A DNA stretch of 64,000 nucleotides, from assembly GCA_947625885.1 (NCBI GenBank), contig CANQQA010000002.1, positions 124,001 to 188,000 of the forward strand, in the 5' to 3' direction. The notes under the pieces were generated by a model. The model had not been told where the DNA came from. It ran no database searches and worked only from the letters and a program-made list of their open reading frames with translations. This document shows positions 9,135 to 18,703 of the stretch, piece after piece. The stretch is from an uncultured Bacteroidales bacterium (lineage in GTDB: Bacteria; Bacteroidota; Bacteroidia; Bacteroidales; UBA11471). Position 1 is the stretch's first letter. Every line of letters begins with the position of its first letter. The translations under genes and the position numbers were made by a program.

Positions 9135-10460
9135 TTACGGTTTTACAAAAGGTCTTTTCGCGCTCTTTTTGGAGTTCCACAGGTGGAACGTCAGACCGAT
9201 GCGTATATCAATGAGATTGAGGCGGAAATTCAGATTCGAGTAGTGGCGTTTGCCGGTTTTCACGTCGTTTTCGTCGTACTGTTGGGTGAATGTGTATTTG
9301 AATCCGCCCAGTCCGAACGACACCGACGCGCTCACGTTGGGCAGCGCATACACGGCTACGCCCGGGCTGAACAGCACGCGCACGCTTTGGCTTTTGGAGC
9401 GGGTATGTTTCAGTCGGTCGCCCGATTTGTAGGCAAACATGTTGTCGCCGTTCGTGTAGGAGAGTTCCAGTTCGCCGAAAGCTCCGAAGCGGCATTTTTC
9501 GTCCAGACCCACGTACGTGCGGTGGAATGCGCTTGCCGAGAAGCGCCGGCTCGACAGGTCTATCCACGGGATATCCAGTTCGATGTCGTTTTGTTCGCCG
9601 AGGTTCACCCCGAACGAGTCGAGCGTGCCGTCCACGTGCGTGTAGCCGAATCGCACGCCGAAGCAGTTGTTATCGCGGTAGAAATATCCGATATACGGAT
9701 TCAGCGTCACGATGGAGCCGCCCACGTTTATCTCCTCGAAGATGGGGAACATATCCGCGTTGTCCGTGTTCAGCGTTCCGTACGAAATCGTCAGACCCAT
9801 CATCGTTTCGCCCTTATATACGAATTTGTTTTTCTCCACTTCGCGGTCGATGCGGCGGCGGGTCGGCATGAAGTGGCGTTTCGCCGTCGGTCGCACCGAG
9901 TCGTTCGCCTGTCCCGATACGACCGTCGTATCGGGTGCCGTTTTCGGCGCCCGCCGTTTTCTTTTCACGGTCGAGCTGTCTTTGGGGGCTTTCTCCGGCA
10001 TCGCGTTCTCGTCGATGTTCAGCGGCAGATAGTACACGCGGTTATGGTCGGGTGTCGGTTCGGTTTCCGTTCCCTTTTGGGGTTTGGGAGCTTTCGCCGG
10101 TTTCTTTTTTGGTTTTTTTTCTTCTGCGGACGATTGTTTTTGGGGCGTCGCGTTCTCGTCGGTGTTCAGCGGCAGATAGTACACGCGGTTATGGTCGGGT
10201 GTCGGTTCCGTTTTCCGTGTCTTTTGAGATTTGGGCGCTTTCACCGGTTTCTTTTTGGAGCTTTTATCATCTGTCGGTTTCGTTTCCGGAGTTCGGTTTT
10301 TCTCGGGAATATTCAGCGGCAGATAATATACGCGATTGTCGGTAGCGGGAGTCGGCTTGTTTTTACCTGTCTGCGCCAAGGCGGCAGCCGGCAGCACGCA
10401 GCAGAGCGCCGCCATAAGCAGGCGGCGGAAAGCGGAAATCGTGCGGTTCTCTTTTTTCAT
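9135..10460 (-). CDS. Outer-membrane beta-barrel protein with NRVYYLPLN repeats
   Basis: This 441-aa protein has a cleavable signal (cut near ALAQ, residue 30). A low-complexity Lys/Pro/Thr-rich linker covers about residues 35-190, and a beta-barrel-like C-terminal half follows with alternating aromatic strands (GYFYRDNNCFGVRFGYTHV). The linker contains three copies of a 49-residue repeat, each opening NRVYYLPLN. The linker could span the periplasm or bind a partner. It lies 12 bases after a second barrel gene and 4 bases before the PCMD lipoprotein. The family was not recognised; function is unknown beyond outer-membrane location. Confidence 0.7.
   Translation of the reverse strand: MKKENRTISAFRRLLMAALCCVLPAAALAQTGKNKPTPATDNRVYYLPLNIPEKNRTPETKPTDDKSSKKKPVKAPKSQKTRKTEPTPDHNRVYYLPLNTDENATPQKQSSAEEKKPKKKPAKAPKPQKGTETEPTPDHNRVYYLPLNIDENAMPEKAPKDSSTVKRKRRAPKTAPDTTVVSGQANDSVRPTAKRHFMPTRRRIDREVEKNKFVYKGETMMGLTISYGTLNTDNADMFPIFEEINVGGSIVTLNPYIGYFYRDNNCFGVRFGYTHVDGTLDSFGVNLGEQNDIELDIPWIDLSSRRFSASAFHRTYVGLDEKCRFGAFGELELSYTNGDNMFAYKSGDRLKHTRSKSQSVRVLFSPGVAVYALPNVSASVSFGLGGFKYTFTQQYDENDVKTGKRHYSNLNFRLNLIDIRIGLTFHLWNSKKSAKRPFVKP
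9940..10365 (-). repeat. Tandem 147-bp coding repeat, about 3 copies
   Basis: The block beginning CAGCGGCAGATA recurs at 10020, 10167 and 10314, exactly 147 bp apart (49 codons). The first two copies share long identical runs; the third is diverged. The repeat keeps the reading frame of the barrel protein and makes up its Lys/Pro-rich linker. Confidence 0.85.
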
Positions 10461-10472
10461 GCGGTATGGCGG

Positions 10473-11294
10473 TTACAGGTAAAACGAAAATCCCAACCCG
10501 ATACTCAGCAGGTTGATGTTGAAGTTGAGGCTGCTGCTCGACACTTTGCCCGTGTAGAGCTGGTTATGGGTTTGGTCGGAGATGCCGTAGGTCAGACCCA
10601 TCACGCCCACGTTCACCTCCACGGCTGCCGTGTTGGTGATGAAAGCGATAAGACCCGGCGACACGTCGAGCGACACCGAGAAGCCTGTTTCGTAGGTTCC
10701 GCGCACCGGTTCGTTCGCGGCGAATTTCTTTTGGTGGTAGCTGAATTTCACTGCCGTTTCGTTGAACAGGGCGAAACGTTTGTTGCTGCCCAGCGGTATA
10801 TACTGTCGCCACACGCCGGCAATGGAGAAAGAGTGTTTCAGTTGGTAGTAATAGTCGGCGATGATGTGGGTACCCGACTCCTCGTCGCCCAGATTTATTT
10901 CGCCGCTGTCGATGCGCGTAAGCGAGCGGCTGTACGCGCCGCGCACGCCCAATGCCACGTTATCGCGTATGGCATACGCCACGAGCGGGCTTACCTTGAA
11001 CGTATAGCCGTCGGAGCCGATGTCTTCGAACACGAGAAACGTGTAGCTGTCGTTCGTCTGCGTGGAGTAGGAGGCGGTTCCCCCGAATATCCACTGTCCG
11101 CGCGGAACGAACATGTTTTTCATCGCTATCAGTCCCCGCTGGCTGCGGTGATAGTTTATCGACGTCGTATCGACTGCCGACGAGTCTGCCGCCGACGGTT
11201 TCTCCTTCACGATTCGGGAATGTGCCGTGAGGCACATTCCCGAAAAGAGAAAGGTGAGTATCAAATGTCTGTACAGCGGTTTCGTCTGTATCAT
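10473..11294 (-). CDS. Predicted outer-membrane beta-barrel protein
   Basis: This 273-aa protein begins MIQTKPLYRHLIL and has a signal peptide ending near TAHS (residue 26). The mature part shows repeated amphipathic strands and ends LLSIGLGFSFYL, the terminal aromatic strand typical of outer-membrane barrels. The ATG at 11294 is preferred to an upstream TTG, because the TTG would overlap the preceding gene. The stop of the 748-aa lipoprotein is 1 base upstream, so translation may be coupled. It probably works with the neighbouring lipoproteins, for example as an anchor or export pore, but no family was recognised. Confidence 0.7.
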   Translation of the reverse strand: MIQTKPLYRHLILTFLFSGMCLTAHSRIVKEKPSAADSSAVDTTSINYHRSQRGLIAMKNMFVPRGQWIFGGTASYSTQTNDSYTFLVFEDIGSDGYTFKVSPLVAYAIRDNVALGVRGAYSRSLTRIDSGEINLGDEESGTHIIADYYYQLKHSFSIAGVWRQYIPLGSNKRFALFNETAVKFSYHQKKFAANEPVRGTYETGFSVSLDVSPGLIAFITNTAAVEVNVGVMGLTYGISDQTHNQLYTGKVSSSSLNFNINLLSIGLGFSFYL

Positions 11295-11295
11295 T

Positions 11296-13542
11296 TTAAT
11301 ATTCAAAAGTTACTTCGTCGATATACATATCGCTGGCGGTCGAACCCGTAAAATAATCTCCGTATTTGCTTGCCGAAGCGGTTACGAGAATGTAGTTCGG
11401 CGTTTCATCGCCATACTCGGTATATTCCAGCGGAATTTCTATTAGCGTCCAATCGCTTTTCGACGTCTGATTTTCCCATATGGCTTTGGCTACTATATGA
11501 CCGTCGGTTGCCGAATTTCGGCTATTTTTATCACGATCATTTTCAGCGTCAGTACAGTAGTCGATGGTCGAAGACTCCAAATTCATAAACGTCTTGGTGT
11601 CAGCGGTCGTTACGACGTGCGGACCATACATGTTGCTGCACAGCAGCACATAGAATTGCGCCACATCGGGTTGTCCTTTCGATACGGGTGGGTTATGAGT
11701 ATTATCGACTTCGTCTATCTCGCCTACCGTGCCTTTGTACCAGAATTTCACCTTCTTCGGTCGGTATTCGGGCGTAAAGGGTTTGCCGAATCCGATAACG
11801 CCGTTCGTTCCGTCGGTAGTGATATATTTTCCGACGAAGATATTGCCGGCGGCAAATTTTCCGATGCCCAAGAATGTAGCTTTTTGAGAATTGAGGTAGG
11901 CGGCAGAGCCACGTTTGCCCTCCACTTCTGTCGTTACGTTAACTTTCACTTTGATAGAGCCGTGGTTTCCGTTGTCCCACCATTGTTCGCCTCCATTTTC
12001 ATAGGGCAGCCACATTTCACTGATATTCGACCATATTTCAAAGTCGGCATTGGGTATCTGCCAGCCGCCGTTGATGGTGACGGTGCGTGCAGTGCCTGCC
12101 TGCTCGCCGTCTACCAGCAGCCGGTATTCGTAGGTATGACTGCCCGTGATGCCGGTTACCACGGTCGTATAGGTGGTGCCGCCGCTAACGGTTACGGGGA
12201 CTGACGTCCACTCTTCTGTGCCGCTTTCGCGATATTGCACTTCCACCGTCTGCGGGTCTTGGGCGTATAAGACACTCTTTATTTCGCCTTTGGCAGCCCA
12301 TTTGTCTGCGGCGGAGGAGCACGATGCCAGCGACAGAACGCCCGACGACAGCACTTGCACATCTGCTATGCCGTCTTGGTCGTTGAGGTCGCGTGCCGTG
12401 ATGTTTATGGTCGATGTGCCGCCCGGAATATATTTTTGGAAGAATATGGGAGCAAGTTCCAGTTTGACGGCTTGCCTGTTTGTCACGTCGAGCGTAATGC
12501 CCTCGGCTGCCCATTCCGTCGGATTTTCCACTTTCACGGAGAATTGGGTGGCGGCTAAGCCCGAGGCTCGGGTGGCTGCGCCGCCCGTTACCTTTATCGA
12601 CACGCTCTTTATCTCGCTTTTTGACGACGACGTCAGCGTATATGCGGCTGTGGCGTTGCCCGGGTAGACGTAAGGTACGCCCTCCACCGTGCCGTCACCC
12701 ACTATGGTAGGCGAGGGGTCGGGATTGATGGCGTAGTAGTGATCATATTCGTCCCATGCTTTTTGTACCTTTATATCGAACTTTACGCCACGCTTGGCGT
12801 CGTCGGAGTATTTGAACGTCAGCAGGTAGCGGTAGCCCGCTTTTTTACCCGGCTCGAACGTCACTTTGCTGTGTTGGTGTATAGACTCTTTGCCGCTGCT
12901 GGGGCGGTCACCCAAGAAGCAGTAGCTGAGGGTGGTGGAGTCGTTGGGCACCAAAAAGAAAACGCGTTTGTTCGTACGGTACGTGTAGTACGGCGATGCG
13001 CCGCTCACTGTGTCGTTGACGTAGAACGTGTCGCGTATCATGGCGCATACGCGGTAGGTATCGAATTCGGCATCGACCGTCGGGTCGAAATAGGTTTCGA
13101 TGACGGTCTCTTTCGGGGTGCACGTTACCGTTATATTGTTACCCTGTCCCGATTTTATTTCGAACGCCTGTTCGCCGCAGAAGCAGCAGTCTTGAATTTT
13201 GGTTCTCACGCGCTCCATGGGTTTGCTTACCGTGCTGTCGCCGAGGGTTACGGTAACGAGGTAGTTGCCGTTTTTCAGCCATAGCCGCTGCGGTATGTCT
13301 TTATACGCATGGTAGTGGCGTATCAGCTCTTTGGCTCCGTCGGTTTTGTAGATGCGCACGGCGAACGGGTCGAATGCATCGGGGCTTACCGTCTCGCCGG
13401 AGGAGCGTGTGCTTACCTCCGACGGCACATTGATCGACAGGCTCACATAGCCGTCGCCGTCGCCCCACTCGTCCTCTTTTTGGCAGGAGACCATGCCCCA
13501 TACCGCAAAGAGAAGCGTGCCGTATAAGAATATCTTTTTCAT
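11296..13542 (-). CDS. DUF4493 + PCMD surface lipoprotein
   Basis: This 748-aa lipoprotein has lipobox MVSC (Cys20). Residues ~30-270 resemble DUF4493, an Ig/fimbrillin-like domain with a YLVTV-type strand. A middle beta-sandwich region follows, and residues ~500-748 are a PCMD domain. Like the 541-aa protein it has NADFEIW near residue 500, FLGIGKFAAGNIFVGKY, and a C-terminus with GDYFTGSTASDMYIDEVTF. It lies between a DUF4493 lipoprotein (12 bases upstream) and two barrel genes. Surface adhesion or scaffold function is likely but inferred. Confidence 0.8.
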   Translation of the reverse strand: MKKIFLYGTLLFAVWGMVSCQKEDEWGDGDGYVSLSINVPSEVSTRSSGETVSPDAFDPFAVRIYKTDGAKELIRHYHAYKDIPQRLWLKNGNYLVTVTLGDSTVSKPMERVRTKIQDCCFCGEQAFEIKSGQGNNITVTCTPKETVIETYFDPTVDAEFDTYRVCAMIRDTFYVNDTVSGASPYYTYRTNKRVFFLVPNDSTTLSYCFLGDRPSSGKESIHQHSKVTFEPGKKAGYRYLLTFKYSDDAKRGVKFDIKVQKAWDEYDHYYAINPDPSPTIVGDGTVEGVPYVYPGNATAAYTLTSSSKSEIKSVSIKVTGGAATRASGLAATQFSVKVENPTEWAAEGITLDVTNRQAVKLELAPIFFQKYIPGGTSTINITARDLNDQDGIADVQVLSSGVLSLASCSSAADKWAAKGEIKSVLYAQDPQTVEVQYRESGTEEWTSVPVTVSGGTTYTTVVTGITGSHTYEYRLLVDGEQAGTARTVTINGGWQIPNADFEIWSNISEMWLPYENGGEQWWDNGNHGSIKVKVNVTTEVEGKRGSAAYLNSQKATFLGIGKFAAGNIFVGKYITTDGTNGVIGFGKPFTPEYRPKKVKFWYKGTVGEIDEVDNTHNPPVSKGQPDVAQFYVLLCSNMYGPHVVTTADTKTFMNLESSTIDYCTDAENDRDKNSRNSATDGHIVAKAIWENQTSKSDWTLIEIPLEYTEYGDETPNYILVTASASKYGDYFTGSTASDMYIDEVTFEY

Positions 13543-13554
13543 GACTGCTTTTTT

Positions 13555-15486
13555 TTATTCTTCCAGTACGGTGTGTAACATGATGGCTTTGCTCGTTTCA
13601 TTTCCTTCGTTGTCGGTAACCGTAAGGCGGAAATCGACGTTGCCGGTCGGGCAGGAGCCTTTTATAAGCTCCATGAACTGCGATATATCGAAACTTATGA
13701 AAGTCTTTCCTTTTACTTTATCACCTACCGGGAAGCCGAAGTTTCCAAGCACAGTGTTCAAATCCAATTCCGCGCCGCTTATCTGGCTCTCTTCGGGATT
13801 TATCAGGCTGAAATGGGTCGGTATGGCAAAATCGCCTAACAGCGGCGTGATTTCGCCCGATATATCGACGATAAATTCCGCGATGCCTTTCGGAGCTTCC
13901 ACCTCCACTTCGCAGGAAAGTCCGGCATACACTTCCTGACGTGCGTCGATGTTGTTGCCCACCCATACGATGGTAGGACTGCCGTCTTTGGGCGCCGATG
14001 CCGAGCCGCTCGTCAGGTCGATGTTCAGGTCGAGGTCGATGCGCGAATAGAGACCCTTTTCGTCGGTAACGGCGATAGTCAGTTCGTGATAGCCCGAATA
14101 GGGGGCGAGGAATGTCATAAACGAAGTCAGGTCGATCGACTGTTCCAAGCCTCCGTCTTGGATAGCCACGCCGCGCGGGAAGCCCATCAGGTGCAGCCGG
14201 TTGCGTTGGTCGAGTTGCGACGCGTCGGTCGAGAGCAGGTCGACGACGGTGTTGAGACCGCTCGATTCCAGATAGGTGTTGAATGCGTCGTTATCGGTCA
14301 AGATGCGCACGGCGAAGCGTTTGATGTTCGTCGTGGTGGTGATGTCGATAAGGGCGGTTTTGTTGTAGTCGCCCACGTTCGTATAGTGAGCGGCGGTGAT
14401 ATGGTTGGTATCGCTCACGAGGAAGCACTTGTTTCGCGGAATGATGCGCGGAGCGTTGGGGTCGTTGATATCGGGTATCACCTCTTCGTCGAAGTCGGTG
14501 CTCAGCGATTTCACCTCCACGAGTTGGTTATATACCCACGTCTCCACGGTAGCGCCTATGGCTATGGAGCCCGTGTTGTCGGCGGGGCCCGATTTCAGGT
14601 AGAGCGTTACTTTGTGCCATTCGCCGGCTTTGGCTTCCGAGGTGATGAGTATGTTTTTCTCTATTTCGGAGCCCTCTATCTCGGTGGTGAAGGTGGCTAT
14701 GAGTTCGTTTTCCTCTTCTACGGGGGCGAGGTAGGCGTTTTTCGACGTCCGTTGCGTGCCCGTCAGCGTGAAGTCGCTGTTGTTTACTTCAAGGTCTACG
14801 ATGCCGAAGCAGTATTTCTCCTCCGTCGGCTTGTCGCTGTCGCTGAATGTGATGACGCGGTCGGATACCGTTTTGTTCTCGATTCCCACCTTCACCGACG
14901 TGTTCGAGCAGAGCACGGCAAGCTCCTCTTCCAGCGACACGCTCACCTGTATGGATTCGAGCTTGCACACGATCGTACCCGGTTGGTAGGGTTCGTTTGC
15001 GGAGTTTTCCACTTTCAGTTCGAAAAATCCCGTTTCGCCGCTGAACGTCGGCTGTCCGGCATCGCCCTCCCACGCGGTGGGTTTCATTTTGGCGGAGTAC
15101 ACCCGTATGTTGTACCACCCCACCGACAAGGCTATCGGCGTCGTGAGAGCTTTGATTTCTCCGTAGGTATATCGCGTGGTGTCGTATTTGACGACATTGT
15201 CTTTATACTCTTTCCGTGCGATGATTTCCACGGTGTAGTTGTCGCATTCATCGTCTTCGCCCACACTTCGGGTGGCGGTAGCTTCGTCGCCTTCGTGGGT
15301 ATTCACCACTTCGCCCGCTTTATGCACGGTAACGGACAATCCGCCGGCGAGGTCGAGATAAGCCGTGCCGCTTACTCCTTCCGGCGTCAGGTCTTCCATT
15401 CCGAATCCCGACTTCTCGCGTGAACAACTTACCGTGAGGCTGGCTGCCGCGAGAAGCAACATCAGTGTTCTGAATCCTGTTTTCAT
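13555..15486 (-). CDS. DUF4493-domain surface lipoprotein
   Basis: This 643-aa lipoprotein has lipobox TVSC (Cys21). The N-terminal ~250 residues match the DUF4493 pattern: a strand TAYLDLAGGLSVTV, a GWYNIRVYSA segment and a CKLESIQVSV segment. The rest is beta-rich with no named motif, including repeated NDPNAPRI- and DVDLNIDLTSG-like strands. It sits 12 bases after another DUF4493 gene and 12 bases before the DUF4493+PCMD gene. Serial paralogs of this kind often form layered or variable surface structures in Bacteroidales; the exact role here is unknown. Confidence 0.75.
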   Translation of the reverse strand: MKTGFRTLMLLLAAASLTVSCSREKSGFGMEDLTPEGVSGTAYLDLAGGLSVTVHKAGEVVNTHEGDEATATRSVGEDDECDNYTVEIIARKEYKDNVVKYDTTRYTYGEIKALTTPIALSVGWYNIRVYSAKMKPTAWEGDAGQPTFSGETGFFELKVENSANEPYQPGTIVCKLESIQVSVSLEEELAVLCSNTSVKVGIENKTVSDRVITFSDSDKPTEEKYCFGIVDLEVNNSDFTLTGTQRTSKNAYLAPVEEENELIATFTTEIEGSEIEKNILITSEAKAGEWHKVTLYLKSGPADNTGSIAIGATVETWVYNQLVEVKSLSTDFDEEVIPDINDPNAPRIIPRNKCFLVSDTNHITAAHYTNVGDYNKTALIDITTTTNIKRFAVRILTDNDAFNTYLESSGLNTVVDLLSTDASQLDQRNRLHLMGFPRGVAIQDGGLEQSIDLTSFMTFLAPYSGYHELTIAVTDEKGLYSRIDLDLNIDLTSGSASAPKDGSPTIVWVGNNIDARQEVYAGLSCEVEVEAPKGIAEFIVDISGEITPLLGDFAIPTHFSLINPEESQISGAELDLNTVLGNFGFPVGDKVKGKTFISFDISQFMELIKGSCPTGNVDFRLTVTDNEGNETSKAIMLHTVLEE

Positions 15487-15498
15487 ATCGTATCGGTT

Positions 15499-16440
15499 TT
15501 ATTTTATCAGGTTGTCAAAGGCATTGGGGTTGAGTTCCACCTCTTGTTCCAAGGTCTCTATCGGCGTGCCGTTTATCTCTATCGACAATCCGTTGCCCCC
15601 CACGTTCTCTACGTCGAATCGCACCGTGTAGAGCGTACGCGTAGCCACATGCCCTATCGTATATTCTTTTATCGTTACCGGCGTGGCTTCCACGATGCCC
15701 GGGCTGGGCGACTGGCGCAGCGCCGTGCCGGCTACCTTGAATTCCTCCGGACGTATCCAGAAGTATTTGCGTTTTATCCGTTCGTTCGCGGTGTAGCTTA
15801 CCGTGAACGTGTTGCCCGCCTTCGTGGTGAGGTCGATGGTGGCGCCGTCGGCAAAATACTTTCGGAATGCGTCGCTGAACTCGATGCACACCGCCGTGTT
15901 GATGACAGCCATCGTTACCACCACCGGCTTGTCGTGGTCGCCGGCTTCCACCGTTACGATTTTTTTGCCGAACAGGTAGGGCAGGTTTTCACCCTCCGGG
16001 CATTGCGGTATCAGCTCGTCGCGCTGCGGGTGCGTGGGTGCTTCCTTGGCGGTAACGTCGTCGCCCGACGGTGTCTTCCAGTCGTACAGCGGTTTGGCGC
16101 TCCCTATCGTTACCATGTATTCGCCCGCTTCGAGGCGCGGGTTGTAGTCGATGTTGTTGAAGCTCGACGGACTTGCAAACACCTCGTTATACTCGATGCC
16201 CTCGGTAAGGCTCGTTACCAACACCCGTTGTTCGGCGGGCACCGTGCAGCCTATGTCGGCAAGCTCTGTTACGTCGTCGCCGCTCGCGCGCGTTATCACG
16301 CCTAACGCCGGAATTATCGTATTGGTTTTATTGCAGTCGATAGTTATCGTGCCCTCGCCGCCGCGTGCCGGCATCGTGGCATCGTCTGCACACGATGCCA
16401 TCATCGCCGCAGCCCCTATCGCTAAAAATATTCGTTTCAT
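15499..16440 (-). CDS. DUF4493-domain lipoprotein
   Basis: This 313-aa lipoprotein starts MKRIFLAIGAAAMMASC with the lipid-accepting Cys at 17. Six extra upstream codons (to 16458) are open but would put charged residues before the signal, so 16440 is preferred. The body follows the DUF4493 pattern: GTITIDCNKT strand, LEAGEYMVTIGSAKP, VNTAVCIEFSDAFRKYF. It contains one such domain and little else. It is second in the operon, 12 bases before the 643-aa paralog. Confidence 0.75.
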   Translation of the reverse strand: MKRIFLAIGAAAMMASCADDATMPARGGEGTITIDCNKTNTIIPALGVITRASGDDVTELADIGCTVPAEQRVLVTSLTEGIEYNEVFASPSSFNNIDYNPRLEAGEYMVTIGSAKPLYDWKTPSGDDVTAKEAPTHPQRDELIPQCPEGENLPYLFGKKIVTVEAGDHDKPVVVTMAVINTAVCIEFSDAFRKYFADGATIDLTTKAGNTFTVSYTANERIKRKYFWIRPEEFKVAGTALRQSPSPGIVEATPVTIKEYTIGHVATRTLYTVRFDVENVGGNGLSIEINGTPIETLEQEVELNPNAFDNLIK

Positions 16441-16515
16441 ATTCGTTTCTCTTTGCATTCCTGTTTCTTTATTTATCGAAAATCGCGCCTCCTTTGTCGC
16501 GATTCCCCTTCGCTA

Positions 16516-18453
16516 TCATTCCGGTACTATCCACACCCGCACGTTGTCGATATAAAGTCGGTAAGCACCATTAGATGCAGCATTGTCTTTATTGTTGCTG
16601 ATTCTCCAGCCCAAACGGGTTTTTTTGGTGCAGGCGGGAATAGTCTGTGTTTCGGTGTGTGGGGTATTTCCAATCCAACCGGGGTCACGGCCTTTCTTAT
16701 TATTATCTGGCGTTTTTACTTGTTCATTAAACAGCAAAGTCAGAAAGTTGTCATCATCGGCTTCAGCGCCGTCCTCCTTTTCGGTATATCCGAAAGAAAT
16801 TAATGGCTCTCCATTATCATCGCTACTTGCACGGTCTGTGGCATAATCGTATGCAACGGAAACTTGCACCGTTACATTCTCTTTTAAGTGGGAGATAGCT
16901 GCACTTTCTACTCGTCCTTTCATACGAGACCCATCTCCAAAAACTTTTTGAAATCGGCTTTGGATACGTATTTTTTTATTGGCTTGAAGTCCTACCCGGG
17001 TTCCTGTCCACCCGTCCAAGCCATATGTTTTAAGATCTATTGAAGGGTAATTTTTAGTATCAGAAGATAATGTTCCACTATAGCCTGAATTATACTCATG
17101 ATCAGAGATTCCACTGAAATCTTCGGAGAAAAGATAGGGCGCGGTAAAAGCGAACTTATCGGACGTCACGGTGTTGGAAACATCAAAGCCTTCGGCGTGT
17201 TCCGATTCGAGCATGACCGAGAGAGTCCCGCTCTTTATCCGGTCGAGCACGTCTTTGTACATCTTGATGGTTACAGTTTGGCTCTTGCCTTCGAAATGTA
17301 TCTTTCGTGTTTTCGACTGTTCCAGCGTGGGGAATATATTCGTCTGGTTGCCACTGCCTCCCTCAGGAAGCGTCAGCACGGCATCTACATCTTCACCGAG
17401 GTGGTTGTCTTGCATTGTTACCGTAAAATCGACTTGCTCGCGCGCATTTTTTTCCAAATAGAGCCGCACCGGCGTGATGCTGCGTGCAGTAAACTTCGAA
17501 AAATCGAAAGCGCCGTCACCGGACTCTTCGGACTCTTTGGGGAAGGTGAAGTCGGTGCCGTCGGTGGCGATAAAGTGCACCTTGCCGCTCACGGCAGCGC
17601 CGGCGGCGGTCGGCGCCACAAACACCCAGCAGGTATCGTTCGGCATTAGCCGGCGGTCGTCGTCGAAAGTCAGCGTTATGGCGTTGGTGCCTTCGGTAAG
17701 CGACGTGGCGCCGCTTTCCAAATCGACTTGCAGCTTGCCTGCCACGTTGTAGGGAAACTCGATGCGCATCTGCTTGATGCCGTTCGTGAAAGGAACCTCG
17801 GGGACGATGATTTTCAGCGCATGCAACTTGTGCTCGAACCGGAAGTTTATCAGGTTGCGCACGTCGGGCATCAGGCATTTTGCTCCTTGTACGGGAGGCG
17901 CCCACAAGATGTCGGGCACGGCGCCTTTATAGCCGCGGTCGTATCGTCCGCCCTGCTCGGCGGGTATGGTGAAGTAGGCATATCGGTCGTCGGCATTATC
18001 CGGTACGGGCGACACGGCATAGTAGGTGTACAGGCTTTCCCTGTCGTCGGGCACCTTCACCTCTTTGCTGTAAAAGAGCGTCCACCGGTTTTCCATATCG
18101 TACGACGGTCCCAGATAGGTGAACGTTATCGCGTCTGTCCGCGTTCCGCTTTCCGATTTTGCCCACAGGGTCAGCTTGTCGTTGTCGTTCCACCCGACCT
18201 TCGCAGCGTAGTCCTCGTAATCGTCGTCTTTGTGGTCGGGGGCTTGATCTTCGTACTCGTCTTCAGAAATATAGGTGCGTGTGATGTTGCGGGGAATGAG
18301 AATTTCGACCCGGTCTTTTTCTCCGGCGGGAGCATCGGGGGTAACGCCTGCCGGCAGAGAGTCGGCTTCGGAACACGACACCGGAAGCAGCGTCGCGGCA
18401 ATACCCGATAAAAGCACGATATACGTCTGCAAAAAATGAACTTTTGTTTTCAT
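16516..18453 (-). CDS. Fimbrillin-like surface lipoprotein
   Basis: This 645-aa lipoprotein has lipobox PVSC (Cys27). Residues ~45-330 look like a fimbrillin (Mfa-like) domain: VGWNDNDKLTLWAKS, FYSKEVKVPD, YYAVSP, DILWAPPV, NLINFRFEHKLHALKI. A Calx-beta-like strand region and a C-terminal jelly-roll ending AYRLYIDNVRVWIVPE follow. It is the first gene of the operon and has its own strong promoter. Fimbrillin-like proteins build or anchor surface fibres in Bacteroidales, so a structural or adhesive role is likely. No major-pilin processing protein is encoded nearby. Confidence 0.75.
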   Translation of the reverse strand: MKTKVHFLQTYIVLLSGIAATLLPVSCSEADSLPAGVTPDAPAGEKDRVEILIPRNITRTYISEDEYEDQAPDHKDDDYEDYAAKVGWNDNDKLTLWAKSESGTRTDAITFTYLGPSYDMENRWTLFYSKEVKVPDDRESLYTYYAVSPVPDNADDRYAYFTIPAEQGGRYDRGYKGAVPDILWAPPVQGAKCLMPDVRNLINFRFEHKLHALKIIVPEVPFTNGIKQMRIEFPYNVAGKLQVDLESGATSLTEGTNAITLTFDDDRRLMPNDTCWVFVAPTAAGAAVSGKVHFIATDGTDFTFPKESEESGDGAFDFSKFTARSITPVRLYLEKNAREQVDFTVTMQDNHLGEDVDAVLTLPEGGSGNQTNIFPTLEQSKTRKIHFEGKSQTVTIKMYKDVLDRIKSGTLSVMLESEHAEGFDVSNTVTSDKFAFTAPYLFSEDFSGISDHEYNSGYSGTLSSDTKNYPSIDLKTYGLDGWTGTRVGLQANKKIRIQSRFQKVFGDGSRMKGRVESAAISHLKENVTVQVSVAYDYATDRASSDDNGEPLISFGYTEKEDGAEADDDNFLTLLFNEQVKTPDNNKKGRDPGWIGNTPHTETQTIPACTKKTRLGWRISNNKDNAASNGAYRLYIDNVRVWIVPE

Positions 18454-18483
18454 TATGCTTGTTTATAATCTGCTATTCGACAA

Positions 18484-18515
18484 CAAAGGTAATGCATTGT
18501 CGGGAAATATGCAAA
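18484..18515 (-). promoter_or_regulatory. Promoter of the fimbrillin/DUF4493/PCMD operon
   Basis: On the minus strand: TTTG (18512-18515), 20-bp spacer, TACCTTTG (18484-18491). It lies about 30 bases upstream of the first gene. With gaps of 1 to about 75 bases through all seven genes, one transcript of about 11 kb is expected. Confidence 0.8.
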
Positions 18516-18642
18516 CTTTTTCTTGCTTATTTTTGTATAAAACTCATGAATAAGTGTGAGATTCCTTTGGCTGTGGGGCTTTTAGAGAGTCGGAAAAAAA
18601 GTGCGGCGCGGGGTGGCAGACAACGGCTTGCCCCGAAAAAAT

Positions 18643-18676
18643 CGCACCCCGCAAGCAGCATCGCTTGCGGGGTGCG
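18643..18676 (-). terminator. Terminator of the xylose operon
   Basis: A perfect 14-bp stem CGCACCCCGCAAGC / GCTTGCGGGGTGCG has a 6-nt loop. On the minus strand it is followed by GATTTTTTCGG. It lies 27 bases after the xylE stop. Confidence 0.85.
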
Positions 18677-18703
18677 CGTCAAAAAAATGATAAAGCAGTG
18701 TTT

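Noticed and set aside
9069-11351. A 760-codon open frame on the plus strand across the surface-protein operon
   Set aside because: It lies antisense to two beta-barrel genes and part of a PCMD gene. Its composition is low-complexity (R/F/V/G-rich) with no signal or domain, as expected from the codon bias of the real genes.
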